DNA from: Microcaldota archaeon | Lineage (GTDB): Archaea > Micrarchaeota > Micrarchaeia > Micrarchaeales > CABMGC01 | Assembly: GCA_028866785.1 (NCBI GenBank) | Contig: JAGWHN010000009.1 | Location: forward strand, 1-35,769 | Direction: 5' to 3' | Length of the DNA: 35,769 bases | Shown: positions 7,584-15,737 of the stretch, piece by piece | How positions within the stretch are numbered: position 1 is the stretch's first letter | Layout: the number at the start of each line of letters is the position of its first letter | The notes under the pieces: model-generated | Database searches by the model: none | What the model was told of the DNA's origin: nothing | The model's input: only the letters and a program-made list of their open reading frames with translations | Position numbers and translations under genes: made by a program

Positions 7584-10500
7584 TCACATGAACTTGCTTA
7601 GGTTGAACTGTTTTGTGTCCAGGACGACCTCCTCTCCGAATAGGTTGTTTATCTCCTCCTTTATCAGCTTGATCCTCTGCCTGATGTATGGCTCAAGGCT
7701 GTAGTCGTCTCCCAGCTTTATCGCGATCTCAAGGTACTTCTCGATTCCGCCCTTAGAGACGGTGAGCAAAAGCTTCCCCTTGCACTTTGTGCATGTTCCA
7801 AGGAGCGGCATCCTCCTGTATTTTGCGTTGCAGACGACGCACCTAAAGCCCTGCCTTGAGAATGTGTGGAGATTTCCGATAAGGTCCGGTATGAAGTGGC
7901 TTATTATCAGTCTCTTTGCGGCGTCTCTCTTGTCCACAGCCCTGATCATGTTCATGAGCTTGAACTCCGCGTCAATCTTGCTCTGCATGTTGTTCAAGAT
8001 CGCATACAGGCTTCTCTTTGGCGAGACAGCGATTGTGTTCTGCGTTGAGAGGTGCGTGAATTTAAGATTCATGAATCTCTCCTCCCCCTTCTGCAGCCTG
8101 TCCTTCACCGTTTCGACCACCGCTTCGGATGGCGATGCCCTTGCGAGCGTCTTGTTGAAGAAATCAAGCGAGAACTCGGTCCCAACTTCCATGACATGGA
8201 CTTCCTCGTCCACCTCCTCTGGGAATACGTTTGGCGAGAGAATTATTGGTGCGTCCATGGTCGCTCCGATGTTCGTAGGCAGGTAGCTCCTCGAGAAGTT
8301 GACCAGCCCGTCGAGCAGGAGCATTGTCGTATCCTCATCGCCGTCGCAATTCCTTCTCCTTGCGCAGATCGTGTATGGGTGCGCAAATCCGACGTTTGCA
8401 TCTGTGAACCCGATGATCCTTCCCAGCACTCCGCATGAGGTGTGCGGGGAGAGCGAGATTACCATGTGCCCGACCAGGTCGTTTATCGTGAATGCGTTGT
8501 AGAAGGGATCCACTCCGTAGAACTTTGTTAGAAGGTCGTCTAGGAAGTGCGTGGTCTTGAGCATGTACGCCCCGCCGTTCTTGCTTAGTATTACGTCCTG
8601 GTGCTTGATTTCTACCAGCTGGTTCTCATCCTTGAGCTCGTTTCCGTAGTAATCCCTGTCGTATCCAAGCTCCCTGAGCTTCTCGACGCTCACATTCATC
8701 TCCTTTGGGTAGAAGTGGGTGATTGGAACGTCGGTCGCATCAAACCTGATTGTCCCGTCCTTGAAGACCCAAAGCCCGTTTAGGCTCCTTAGTATCCCCT
8801 TCTCAATTGCCTCGACCTTCTTGTCCTTGCTCATGAGTCCCTTTACCCCCTTGACGGTGTCGGGCATTTTTGAGATCCTAAGCTTCTTTGTGGCGCTCGA
8901 GATGAGCTTTGCAACATCTATCTCCCTTTCTTCTGAAGCCCGCGTCTCAGTGTTGCAGATAGGGCACATCTTCTCCTTGGTTACCGTGTTATCCTTGTCG
9001 CAAACTCGCAGTATCACAGCATTGACATCGCAGTCATAGCACTTAGGGGTCTCTATCATTCGCTTGCAGCTAGGGCAGGTGTATCTTGCAATGTTGGCCA
9101 CAAACTTCCTGTTTCCGAATTTGTTTGGGTCGTTGAGATATGCCTTTGTTATGTTTCTCTCTTTTCCGCCAAAGTCACCGATAGGGAAGAGCGCGTTTGG
9201 AGCAGGCTTCATCATCCTCTCCTTTGCCTTCTCTGGCCTTCCAATCCTTGCTGCGATGAACGTCGACCTCTTCATCACCCTAAACGGCGCGATTGCCCCG
9301 ATTAGCTCAATGCTCTCCTTTTCCTCAAGTCCGACATATTTTTCAAGTGCCCTTTCGCTGATGTCAAGCACTCCATTCGTGCCAGATGCAAATCCAAGGG
9401 ATGCGACAAGGCTCTGCGCATTCTCTCCTGAAATGATTATTCTCCCATTTTCTAAAACGTGGGGAACTGTCAGGACCTCTAGCCCGCCCTTTGTTGCCTG
9501 CTTGTTCTCAAGCGAAATCTTCTCTATCCCAAAGAGCGACTCGCCCGATTTTGCAATCTCGCTGTTCGCTGCGATCTCCTTTGCTATCCCAAGGAGCTCC
9601 TGACCGTTTAGCGCCTGGAACTCGAAGAGGAACTTCGGATGAATCGGGATGTCATGCTTGAGCGAAATCGCATAAGCGTTCCTGAAATCAATTTGCTGGT
9701 GGTCCGGCTTTGCCTCCTTGTCCTTGTCGCGCAGCTGCGCCTCCCAAAACTCCTCCACATAGCTGCTTGGCATCAAGATCGCGTTCGCATTCCTGAAGTC
9801 ACCGAAGGTTATGAGTATGTCCCCCACCGAGAGAATCTCATCAAGCTCGTCCTTTACCCTGTTTGCGGTCTCTGGATCATTGACTCGCATCGACTCCCCT
9901 GACTTTAGCCTGATGAACGGCCCCTCAATAGAGTCCACCGGGGTTACGACGCATCCCTTTCTTGGGCTTTCCATTTTCAGTTGCGTTCCGGTTGCCATGA
10001 ATCCCATTGTGAGTATCATCGTTGCGGGGTTCACCCCCATTGCTGCAATGCCTGTGAACCTGCTTCTCCCATATCTTAGCCTAAATCCGCCCGTCGCCCC
10101 CGGATAGGAGAGAATCGGTCGCCCTGCAACAAGCTCATCAAGGAATGACCTTGCGCCGTCTTTCTGCTCGACCTTTTGCGACTTGTCGGTCTTCTCAACC
10201 TTGATCACATTGTTAAGCCAGCTCCAGTCGAGTCCGACGTTCTTTATCTCCTTGAGCACCTTCTTTGCCTTTTGGGCAATACCCTCGCAGAGCACCAGTG
10301 GAATTCCCCCTCGTATCCTATTTGAGACTCTAACCTCCTTGCCGTCAAGCCCTATCTTTTTCATGTCCCTGTGCACACTGACCTCCATGTCCTCCGTTGG
10401 AAGGCTATCGACGCAGATCGGGCAGCTCTTCACGATTGCCCTTAAATCATCGTCGCTAGGCTTGTACTGGAGCCTAACCGCCCTGGCGTTGTAAATTTCG

Positions 10501-11045
10501 ACCTCCTCCACATACCTTTCAATTTCCTCCTGGGTCGGCTGATACGCCCCGAGATTGAAAATCCTCCTTGCATAATCTGCGAATGCGACCGAAAGCGCGA
10601 CCGACGTTCCTCCCGCGCTCCTGATCGGCCCGGTGAAAACCATTGCGAGATACTCCGAGCCGTCAGCGTTCTTGTACTGGGTTATCCCGTAGACCCCTTC
10701 GGTAGGGGCGACAAGCACTCCGTCTGTCTGGAGGGCAAGCCCCACTCTCACCGCAAGCTCAAGCCTCTTTACCGTTTCGTAGTTTGAGAACTTCTCATTC
10801 GTGCAGATCTCCTTTACCACCTCAAAGGCAAGCTCGGACTTTGATTGGTGCTTCTCCTTGCTCTTGATGATCTCCGCAATCCCTGGAATCCCGATGATTC
10901 CCTCAACCCTGCTGGCGATATCAGGCGCAATCTTTATCTCCACAAAAGTCTCAGGGTCAAATCCCTTGCTCCTTGCAAGCTGCGCCGTGCTCTGCGCAGC
11001 CTCGTAACCCTTTGAAAGGGATGCAAAGTACTCTTTTGTGTCCAT
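7584..11045 (-). CDS. polC: DNA polymerase II (PolD) large subunit DP2
   Basis: Catalytic subunit of the archaeal replicative polymerase PolD, 1153 residues, normal size without an intein. The active-site motif RRRNCDGDEDT (Asp pair near residues 901/903) is intact; inteins often sit here in other archaea. Zinc-binding clusters are visible near residue 655 (CPSCKRMIETPKCYDCD), about 685-705 (CPIC) and in the C-terminal region near 1065-1085 (CVVC...CTKC), the latter being the DP1-contact region in the family. ATG 11045 is chosen because GAGTGAT lies 4 nt upstream; a GTG at 11054 overlaps the DP1 stop as GTGA. It forms an operon with DP1. Confidence 0.97.
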   Translation of the reverse strand: MDTKEYFASLSKGYEAAQSTAQLARSKGFDPETFVEIKIAPDIASRVEGIIGIPGIAEIIKSKEKHQSKSELAFEVVKEICTNEKFSNYETVKRLELAVRVGLALQTDGVLVAPTEGVYGITQYKNADGSEYLAMVFTGPIRSAGGTSVALSVAFADYARRIFNLGAYQPTQEEIERYVEEVEIYNARAVRLQYKPSDDDLRAIVKSCPICVDSLPTEDMEVSVHRDMKKIGLDGKEVRVSNRIRGGIPLVLCEGIAQKAKKVLKEIKNVGLDWSWLNNVIKVEKTDKSQKVEQKDGARSFLDELVAGRPILSYPGATGGFRLRYGRSRFTGIAAMGVNPATMILTMGFMATGTQLKMESPRKGCVVTPVDSIEGPFIRLKSGESMRVNDPETANRVKDELDEILSVGDILITFGDFRNANAILMPSSYVEEFWEAQLRDKDKEAKPDHQQIDFRNAYAISLKHDIPIHPKFLFEFQALNGQELLGIAKEIAANSEIAKSGESLFGIEKISLENKQATKGGLEVLTVPHVLENGRIIISGENAQSLVASLGFASGTNGVLDISERALEKYVGLEEKESIELIGAIAPFRVMKRSTFIAARIGRPEKAKERMMKPAPNALFPIGDFGGKERNITKAYLNDPNKFGNRKFVANIARYTCPSCKRMIETPKCYDCDVNAVILRVCDKDNTVTKEKMCPICNTETRASEEREIDVAKLISSATKKLRISKMPDTVKGVKGLMSKDKKVEAIEKGILRSLNGLWVFKDGTIRFDATDVPITHFYPKEMNVSVEKLRELGYDRDYYGNELKDENQLVEIKHQDVILSKNGGAYMLKTTHFLDDLLTKFYGVDPFYNAFTINDLVGHMVISLSPHTSCGVLGRIIGFTDANVGFAHPYTICARRRNCDGDEDTTMLLLDGLVNFSRSYLPTNIGATMDAPIILSPNVFPEEVDEEVHVMEVGTEFSLDFFNKTLARASPSEAVVETVKDRLQKGEERFMNLKFTHLSTQNTIAVSPKRSLYAILNNMQSKIDAEFKLMNMIRAVDKRDAAKRLIISHFIPDLIGNLHTFSRQGFRCVVCNAKYRRMPLLGTCTKCKGKLLLTVSKGGIEKYLEIAIKLGDDYSLEPYIRQRIKLIKEEINNLFGEEVVLDTKQFNLSKFM

Positions 11046-11050
11046 ATTAA

Positions 11051-12562
11051 TCACTCTAGATGGTTGAAATCGACGTTTGAGAGCATCATGCTCTTTGATT
11101 CGTATACTGGCATGACTCCCGGCGACGGGACGTGCCCCTGCTTTACCTGGAAAGCGGTTCTTGCCTGCCAGGTTCCGCTGTTGACTATCAGCGTCCCGTG
11201 GTAATCGCTCACTCCGTTCTTGTGGACATGTCCCATGTGGAGTATGTCCGGAACCTCATCGATTACAAGCGAGTCGGTCTTTGCAGGAACTATAACATTC
11301 CTTCCGTATATTGGCGAGAGGTGGCGCCTCTTTAGTATTTCCGCCATTGCAACCTCCGGCTTTGCATAGCTGCAGTCCGGAATGTTTTGTATCACGGAGT
11401 CAAGAGAGGTGCCGTGGTATGCGAGCACCTTGAGCCCCTCTATGTTTATGTGCGAGGGATTTGAGATGATATGCACATTGTCCATCGCAAAGTCTCCCAG
11501 CAGGTCCTTTGTGAGGGGCGGTTGCGGTTCTGCAAGCTGCACCGCATCGTGGTTCCCCGGAGTCACAAAAACCTCAATGTACTCCGGAATCGAGTAGAGG
11601 AAATCAAAGAAGATTGAGTACTGCTTGTAGATGTCTAGTATCGCAAGGTCCCTGTCCTGATTGGGATAGACACCAATTCCGTCCGCAACGTCTCCGTTGA
11701 TTATGATGTATTTTATCTTGCCCGCAAGCTCCTTCTTTGAATCTATGTTGCCGTTTAGCCACTTGAGCATTGAGCTGAACTCCTTCTCCATGAAGAGCTT
11801 GCTGCCAACATGCACATCGGACATCATGGCGACAGCGATGTCGCTCTCGGTCGGCTTTCTAGTGTGTATCGGAATGTCCGGCCAGATCATCTGGTTTGCG
11901 ATCACGAGCTTGTTGTATATCTTCCCCTTTATCGCAATCACATCCTCGCTAACAAGCTTCTTTGCGTTCTCAAACACCGCGTTTTGCTGCGGGTTTGCCG
12001 ACTTTACAAAAAGGATCTTTGCCGTGCCCTCCTCATCCTCAAGCGTGATCAGTATGTTTCCGTTCTTTGTGACTATCTTGTCATACACCATCCCTATCAC
12101 TCCGACTTCCTTCCCTTCTGCGTACATCTTGATTGCATCCACGCTACGGAGCATTCCGGACATCATCGAGCGGTGCATCATTATGAACTCCCTGAGCTTT
12201 TGGAATCTGTCCCTGAAATAATCCGTGAAGTCCGCCGCGGTTCCCCCCGTCTTCTCGAGCCTGCTCTGCCTGACCGTAAACTTTTTGTCGAACTCCTTTG
12301 CAAGCGGCTTGAAGTCGCTCGACCTTGAGATCTCGATCACCTCCGGAAGCTTCTCCTCGGTCTGCGCCTTTACCACCTGCTCGAAGATCTGCTTTGTCAA
12401 GATCGCGACTCCCTGCTTCTCCGAAAAAAAGGCCTCCACCCTTGCGGTGAGCGCCTGCATGTCGATGCCGGCAAGGTCAACATCGGTGATGTCCGAGGCT
12501 ATGACTACCCTGTTGTTGAGACGAGTTGCAAGCTCCACAATAAGCTTATTCTGAATGTCCAT
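11051..12562 (-). CDS. polB: DNA polymerase II (PolD) small subunit DP1, 3'-5' exonuclease
   Basis: The 503-residue proofreading subunit of PolD. An OB-fold region precedes a calcineurin-like phosphoesterase domain whose metal motifs are all present: MSDVHVGS (about residue 245), NGDVADG (about 288), TPGNHDAVQ (about 333), YHGTS (about 390) and MGHVHKNG (about 442). The exonuclease is therefore predicted active, unlike the inactive eukaryotic B subunits. The stop codon overlaps the candidate GTG of DP2, so the subunits are translationally coupled. A TATA-like box (TATAAAA on the plus strand at 12592-12598, read as TTTTATA on minus) lies about 30 bp upstream, implying a short leader. Confidence 0.96.
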   Translation of the reverse strand: MDIQNKLIVELATRLNNRVVIASDITDVDLAGIDMQALTARVEAFFSEKQGVAILTKQIFEQVVKAQTEEKLPEVIEISRSSDFKPLAKEFDKKFTVRQSRLEKTGGTAADFTDYFRDRFQKLREFIMMHRSMMSGMLRSVDAIKMYAEGKEVGVIGMVYDKIVTKNGNILITLEDEEGTAKILFVKSANPQQNAVFENAKKLVSEDVIAIKGKIYNKLVIANQMIWPDIPIHTRKPTESDIAVAMMSDVHVGSKLFMEKEFSSMLKWLNGNIDSKKELAGKIKYIIINGDVADGIGVYPNQDRDLAILDIYKQYSIFFDFLYSIPEYIEVFVTPGNHDAVQLAEPQPPLTKDLLGDFAMDNVHIISNPSHINIEGLKVLAYHGTSLDSVIQNIPDCSYAKPEVAMAEILKRRHLSPIYGRNVIVPAKTDSLVIDEVPDILHMGHVHKNGVSDYHGTLIVNSGTWQARTAFQVKQGHVPSPGVMPVYESKSMMLSNVDFNHLE

Positions 12563-12574
12563 TAGCCCCCATGA
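12563..12574 (-). promoter_or_regulatory. Leader element shared with the polB (family B) gene
   Basis: The 12-mer TCATGGGGGCTA lies directly before the DP1 start codon. The same 12-mer lies directly before the preferred start of the family B polymerase gene (31157-31168). It may be a shared translational element or chance; see findings. Confidence 0.3.
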
Positions 12575-12589
12575 GAGATGCTCAAAATA

Positions 12590-12600
12590 GGTATAAAACC
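12590..12600 (-). promoter_or_regulatory. TATA box of the PolD operon
   Basis: On the minus strand GGTTTTATACC is centred about 33 bp upstream of the DP1 ATG, predicting a transcription start only a few nucleotides before the start codon. Confidence 0.45.
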
Positions 12601-12642
12601 TTTTAGAGAATTTTGGGGCCTTAAACGAAAACGTGATGTTAT

Positions 12643-12650
12643 TTTATAAA
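12643..12650 (+). promoter_or_regulatory. TATA box deciding the start of the 12690 gene
   Basis: TTTATAAA, predicting transcription from about 12672. This excludes the upstream in-frame codon at 12633 as the start and leaves the ATG at 12690, which has AAGTGAC 4 nt before it. Confidence 0.5.
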
Positions 12651-12689
12651 CAGAGCGATCAAACCCAAGTTATTCATCAAGTGACTTGT

Positions 12690-12947
12690 ATGGTTGTAAG
12701 AAAGACGCGCGCGACGGATCAGGTTTCATCAAGGGCAAAGGAGCTGATCACAAACGGAGCGGTGCTGGGGCTGAGCCTGATAATAATTGCAACCGATTTG
12801 GTAAGGGGCCCAACGCCGATATCTATCGCCGCAACGGGGACAAGCTTTCTCTCTGGCTATGAGATATTTTCAAGCGTTATGAGAGACAGGAAAAAGAGGG
12901 GAGGATATGGCGGAAGGTGGAGAGACAGGGATGTCTGGGAAGGGTAA
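12690..12947 (+). CDS. Small predicted membrane protein of unknown function
   Basis: An 85-residue protein that I do not recognise. A basic N-terminus (MVVRKTRATDQVSSRAKEL) precedes one or two hydrophobic stretches (TNGAVLGLSLIIIATDLV and SIAATGTSFLSGYEIFSSV) and a very basic Gly/Arg tail (RDRKKRGGYGGRWRDRD) that could bind nucleic acid or the membrane surface. The gene diverges from the PolD operon and ends 2 bp from the convergent UPF0147 gene. Own promoter and ribosome binding site support expression. Confidence 0.6.
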   Translation: MVVRKTRATDQVSSRAKELITNGAVLGLSLIIIATDLVRGPTPISIAATGTSFLSGYEIFSSVMRDRKKRGGYGGRWRDRDVWEG

Positions 12948-12949
12948 GT

Positions 12950-13219
12950 TTACTCCTTTATTCCTTCAAGCATGCTGAGCAGATTCCAAATCACCGTCCT
13001 TGCATAAGGGGGGAGATTGATGTCATTTGAAATCTCATCTATTTTGTAAGTCGCGGAGCTTGCCCTGACCGCATAGCTCTCCTTGCTGTCAAGCGACTTT
13101 TTCGCCTCCTCAAGCGCCGCCTTCACGTTTCTAGGAACACTGTTGTCCCCCAAAAGCTGGTCTATTTGCTGTCTCACCTGCGCTATTGCCTCATCGAATG
13201 CCTTGTCATCTTTTGTCAT
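12950..13219 (-). CDS. UPF0147 family protein
   Basis: An 89-residue, almost entirely helical protein. The segments NSVPRNVKAALEEAKKSL, YAVRASSATYKIDEISND and LPPYARTVIWNLLSMLE match the archaeal UPF0147 (COG1698) pattern of SVPRNxRxxAxxA, AVRxAxAxxxLDEISxDPNxPxxARTxIWNxxSxLE. The function is unknown; it is conserved in many archaea and usually cytosolic. It lies just downstream of tRNA-Arg(TCT) on the same strand and may share its transcript or have its own promoter in the 21-bp gap, which is too short for a full one. Confidence 0.85.
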   Translation of the reverse strand: MTKDDKAFDEAIAQVRQQIDQLLGDNSVPRNVKAALEEAKKSLDSKESYAVRASSATYKIDEISNDINLPPYARTVIWNLLSMLEGIKE

Positions 13220-13239
13220 AAAATCACTTTTTCTTATTA

Positions 13240-13328
13240 CGGGCCCGGCGGGATTTTCATAAGATATTTTGAACCCGCGACCTACAGATTAGAAGTCTGC
13301 CGCTCTATCCAAGCTGAGCTACGGGCCC
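13240..13328 (-). tRNA. tRNA-Arg (TCT anticodon) with a 14-nt T-loop intron
   Basis: Read on the minus strand: acceptor GGGCCCG/CGGGCCC (7 bp), D stem GCTC/GAGC, anticodon stem GCAGA/TCTGT with loop CTTCTAA (anticodon TCT), variable AGGTC, T stem GCGGG/CCCGC, discriminator G at 13240 and no encoded CCA. The T loop is 21 nt instead of 7. Removing 14 nt restores the standard loop TTCAAAT. A TATA-like box is centred about 27 bp upstream of the 5' end. All other arms are standard, so the gene is probably functional once spliced. Confidence 0.93.
13254..13267 (-). other. 14-nt tRNA intron at position 59/60 with bulge-helix-bulge
   Basis: The intron is ATATCTTATGAAAA on the minus strand. The loop folds as T stem, exon TTCA paired with intron TGAA (4 bp), a 3-nt bulge AAA on the 5' side and a 3-nt bulge AAT on the 3' side. 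Cutting each bulge after its second nucleotide, as archaeal tRNA endonuclease does, yields exactly a 7-nt TTCAAAT loop. This is a canonical hBHBh'-type geometry at a non-canonical site. Confidence 0.85.
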
Positions 13329-13347
13329 ATGATATAATCTTGAATCC

Positions 13348-14112
13348 TTAGATATAAAAGAACTCCCTTAGGTTCTCTGTCGTTATCCTTGCGAGCTCCC
13401 CAACTTGCATCCCGCGTATCTTTGCGATCATCTCAAGCGAGCGCTTTACATCAAGCGGGCTCTTCCCAACAACCGGCGAGTCGGTCTCAACAACTATGTT
13501 GTGCAGGTCTATCTCCCGTATCGCCCTCTTCCTCTTGCTGTTTTCAACAGGCGGCACGGACATTAGGTATCCGCGCTTCACAAGCTCGCGGGCGTCAACC
13601 TCATCACCCTCAAAGAAGTGGAACATCGCCCTCTTCACGTGGTGCTTGTCCAATATCTCGAGGACTTCCCTAAGCGATCCCCTTGAGTGGATCACCACCG
13701 GAAGGCCCAGCTCGTTTGCAATTATTATCTGCTTCTCAAAGGCGCTCTTTTGCACATCAATCGCCCTCTCATCCTTTGCGATCTTGAAGTCAAGCCCAAT
13801 TTCGCCTATTCCCACTATCTTCCCATTGGACTTCACAATCTTTGCAATCTCCTCAATCGCGTATGCCTCGCTTTCCGCAAAGTCCGGGGAAATGCCGATC
13901 ACCCCGAAGACTATGTCCTTCTTTGCAAGCTGCGCAACCTGCGCATTGTCTATTCCGCTTCCGCCTGTCGCAAGGATTATCCTCACGCCCCCAGAGGCCG
14001 CCTCGTGGACTGCAATCTCCGGGTTCTCAAAAAGATTCAGGTGGCAGTGGGCATCCGAGAGCTCCGCTGTCTCCTGGACAACCCTTGAAAGTGAAGCAGT
14101 GCTCTGATACAT
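13348..14112 (-). CDS. tatD: TatD-family metal-dependent hydrolase/DNase
   Basis: A TIM-barrel amidohydrolase-like nuclease of 254 residues. The metal-binding set is visible: DAHCHLN (His-x-His) near residue 20, GEIGLDF near 102, VIHSRG near 137, MFHFFEG near 160 and ETDSPVV near 207. Family members act on DNA or RNA 3' ends or on D-aminoacyl-tRNA-type substrates; the exact substrate is unknown. The frame is open to 14181, but a TATA-like element at 14131-14140 makes the ATG at 14112 the likely start, with a nearly leaderless transcript. Confidence 0.9.
   Translation of the reverse strand: MYQSTASLSRVVQETAELSDAHCHLNLFENPEIAVHEAASGGVRIILATGGSGIDNAQVAQLAKKDIVFGVIGISPDFAESEAYAIEEIAKIVKSNGKIVGIGEIGLDFKIAKDERAIDVQKSAFEKQIIIANELGLPVVIHSRGSLREVLEILDKHHVKRAMFHFFEGDEVDARELVKRGYLMSVPPVENSKRKRAIREIDLHNIVVETDSPVVGKSPLDVKRSLEMIAKIRGMQVGELARITTENLREFFYI
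13351..13360 (-). promoter_or_regulatory. TATA box of tRNA-Arg(TCT), inside the tatD coding end
   Basis: CTTTTATATC on the minus strand encodes the last residues (Phe-Tyr-Ile) of the TatD protein and is centred about 27 bp upstream of the tRNA 5' end. The promoter and the coding end share the same bases. Confidence 0.55.
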
Positions 14113-14127
14113 AAAAGCGCCTTGATG

Positions 14128-14142
14128 AACTATTATATAGTT
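14128..14142. promoter_or_regulatory. Palindromic TATA region between tatD and the DUF929 gene
   Basis: AACTAT and ATAGTT form a perfect 6-bp inverted repeat around TAT, containing TATATA-like sequence on both strands. It could serve as the TATA box of tatD on the minus strand (about 25 bp from its ATG) and, in the other direction, of the DUF929 operon, so the two genes may share a bidirectional promoter. Confidence 0.4.
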
Positions 14143-14208
14143 ATCAGACAAAGATAATAATAATTGAGCCTGCAAGGGCAAGCTCAGATTATTTCTATAG
14201 TGTTTTTC

Positions 14209-15174
14209 ATGCCAACAAGAAACGATTCAAAGAATGCGACAAAGAGGCTAGAGCAGATGATAAAGACCACAAGGATGATCGCCATTGCGGCTCTTGTGAT
14301 TGGAGTTGTAGCATTTCTAATGGGCGCAATTCCGATAGTCATGACGCTCCTGCAGGGACCTTCGCCTAACTTCGGCAACACGCTTGCGGGAATAGACCAG
14401 CCATTTACTCCTGCGCAGCTCTCCGTGATAAACAATGCATCTCTTGCAAACTATGAGACTGCAGGTGAGATGTATCTAAACCACTCGCTTCCAAACGTGG
14501 GGACGGCGCAGCCGCAGCAGACAAACACTCTGGTGGTAAACGGGAAGCCTTCGGTAATCTACCTTGGCGCAATATCCTGCATCTACTGTGCTGAGAACAG
14601 GTGGGCCATGGCTCTTGCGCTTGCAAAGTTCGGACAGTTCGGCGCACTCTACAACGGATACAGCGCGCTGCAGGACGGGGATGTCCCAACCATTTACTGG
14701 AAGTCAGTCAACTACAACACCTCTTCTGGCGCAAGCTTCGGCGCAAACTACTCCAGCCCATACATCAGCTTCCTTCCAATAGAGTACGAGTCCCCGATAA
14801 AGCAGGGCTTCCAAGTCCAGTCTCTATCATACTTCCAAAACCAGGCCCAGACTCTTGGAATTGGGTCATACATCAATGCAACGAGCGTGCTTCTTGCCCT
14901 AAACAACTTCCAGGGAACCCCATATACAATCTGGGGGCGCAACGTTGTCCCTGGAGCTGATGCAATCGCATTCACAAACGGGACAAGGACCATCATGAAC
15001 ATGACGCACGCCGATGTGCTCAGGCAGATAGCAACCCCAAACAACGTCTTTGCGTGGGAGCAGTATGCCGGAGCAGACCTCTACATTGCGATGACGTGCC
15101 CTTCAATTGGCAACTCGGCTCCGGTGTGCGCACTGCCTGCGATAAAGGCGATAGAGAAGGCAAACGGGTACTAG
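14209..15174 (+). CDS. DUF929-type membrane-anchored thioredoxin-like protein
   Basis: A 321-residue protein with one N-terminal membrane helix (about residues 23-48), then an outward domain with about seven Asn-x-Ser/Thr sequons, consistent with glycosylation outside the cell. The core VIYLGAISCIYCAENRWAM carries a CxxC pair (C124, C127) in the thioredoxin-like context typical of DUF929 proteins of acidophilic and thermophilic archaea. A second cysteine pair (MTCPSIGNSAPVC) lies near the C-terminus. It may act in extracytoplasmic disulfide chemistry. A TTG start at 14164 is possible. The partner gene follows after 6 nt. Confidence 0.75.
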   Translation: MPTRNDSKNATKRLEQMIKTTRMIAIAALVIGVVAFLMGAIPIVMTLLQGPSPNFGNTLAGIDQPFTPAQLSVINNASLANYETAGEMYLNHSLPNVGTAQPQQTNTLVVNGKPSVIYLGAISCIYCAENRWAMALALAKFGQFGALYNGYSALQDGDVPTIYWKSVNYNTSSGASFGANYSSPYISFLPIEYESPIKQGFQVQSLSYFQNQAQTLGIGSYINATSVLLALNNFQGTPYTIWGRNVVPGADAIAFTNGTRTIMNMTHADVLRQIATPNNVFAWEQYAGADLYIAMTCPSIGNSAPVCALPAIKAIEKANGY

Positions 15175-15180
15175 ATCTAG

Positions 15181-15690
15181 ATGGGAGTCTTTGAGATCTT
15201 CAAGGCAATCTTCAAGTCACGGCTAATCATCGCGCTCACAGCGATAGTCGCAATCGCCTACTACTTTTTGATCCAGTACGTAATAGCGCTAAACGCTCCG
15301 GGCGGATTCATCTTTGTCACCACCCCTGCAATAATGTTCTATCTGCTTGCGATAAGCGCATCAGTACTGCTTATCATCAGCGCATACTCGATAAGGCTCT
15401 CCTTGCTCACAATGGAGAGCGAGTTTGAGGGGGCGGCAAGCATAATCAGCACAGTTCTTGGAGGAGTGATTGCAGGATGCAACTGCTCCGTGCCTATAAT
15501 CTCATCAATACTCTACCTCTTTGCGCTAAACGCCGCAACAGTGAGTGATGTGGTAGCGTTCGTGGGCAACTACCAGCTTGAGATATTCGCGCTTCTTATC
15601 CTCTTCAACATTGCCGTTTCCTACCACCATCTTGAGAGGCTCTCGGCGACATGCACGATAAAGAAAGGGAGGCTGCAAAGGAAAAGATAG
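15181..15690 (+). CDS. Four-helix membrane protein with intramembrane Cys-x-Cys, DUF929 partner
   Basis: A 169-residue protein with four predicted membrane helices (about 15-35, 45-70, 85-118, 128-148) and a basic C-terminus. The third helix region contains GVIAGCNCSVPIISS, a Cys-Asn-Cys pair followed by Pro, placed where a quinone-linked or thiol-relay cysteine pair would be. It starts 6 nt after the DUF929 gene, so the two are co-translated. I do not recognise a named family; a role analogous to DsbB, VKOR or DsbD in recharging the thioredoxin-like partner is inference only. Confidence 0.7.
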   Translation: MGVFEIFKAIFKSRLIIALTAIVAIAYYFLIQYVIALNAPGGFIFVTTPAIMFYLLAISASVLLIISAYSIRLSLLTMESEFEGAASIISTVLGGVIAGCNCSVPIISSILYLFALNAATVSDVVAFVGNYQLEIFALLILFNIAVSYHHLERLSATCTIKKGRLQRKR

Positions 15691-15695
15691 GGCAA

Positions 15696-15722
15696 AATTT
15701 ATCTACCTATTGAGCGTAGATA
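15696..15722 (+). promoter_or_regulatory. Promoter and 23-bp inverted-repeat operator of the V4R gene
   Basis: TATA-like AATTTATC (15696-15703) overlaps a perfect inverted repeat TATCTAC-N9-GTAGATA (15700-15722), located between the TATA box and the ATG at 15738. A dimeric protein bound here would block transcription start. Confidence 0.5.
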
Positions 15723-15737
15723 GTACAAACTGATTTG

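Noticed and set aside
8330..8360. Possible intein insertion at the DP2 active site
   Set aside because: The motif NCDGDED is continuous and the protein has normal length; NrdJ and PolB also lack inteins.
9064..9603. 179-residue open frame antisense to the DP2 gene
   Set aside because: It is the complement of a conserved polymerase domain; long antisense frames are expected with this codon usage, and several other such frames occur over DP2.
12633..12689. Upstream extension of the small membrane protein
   Set aside because: A TATA box at 12643-12650 lies inside this extension, so the transcript cannot include its start; the ATG at 12690 has a ribosome binding site.
13253..13273. tRNA-Arg(TCT) as a pseudogene because of its long T loop
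   Set aside because: All stems pair perfectly, and the insertion forms an exact bulge-helix-bulge that restores a normal loop on splicing.
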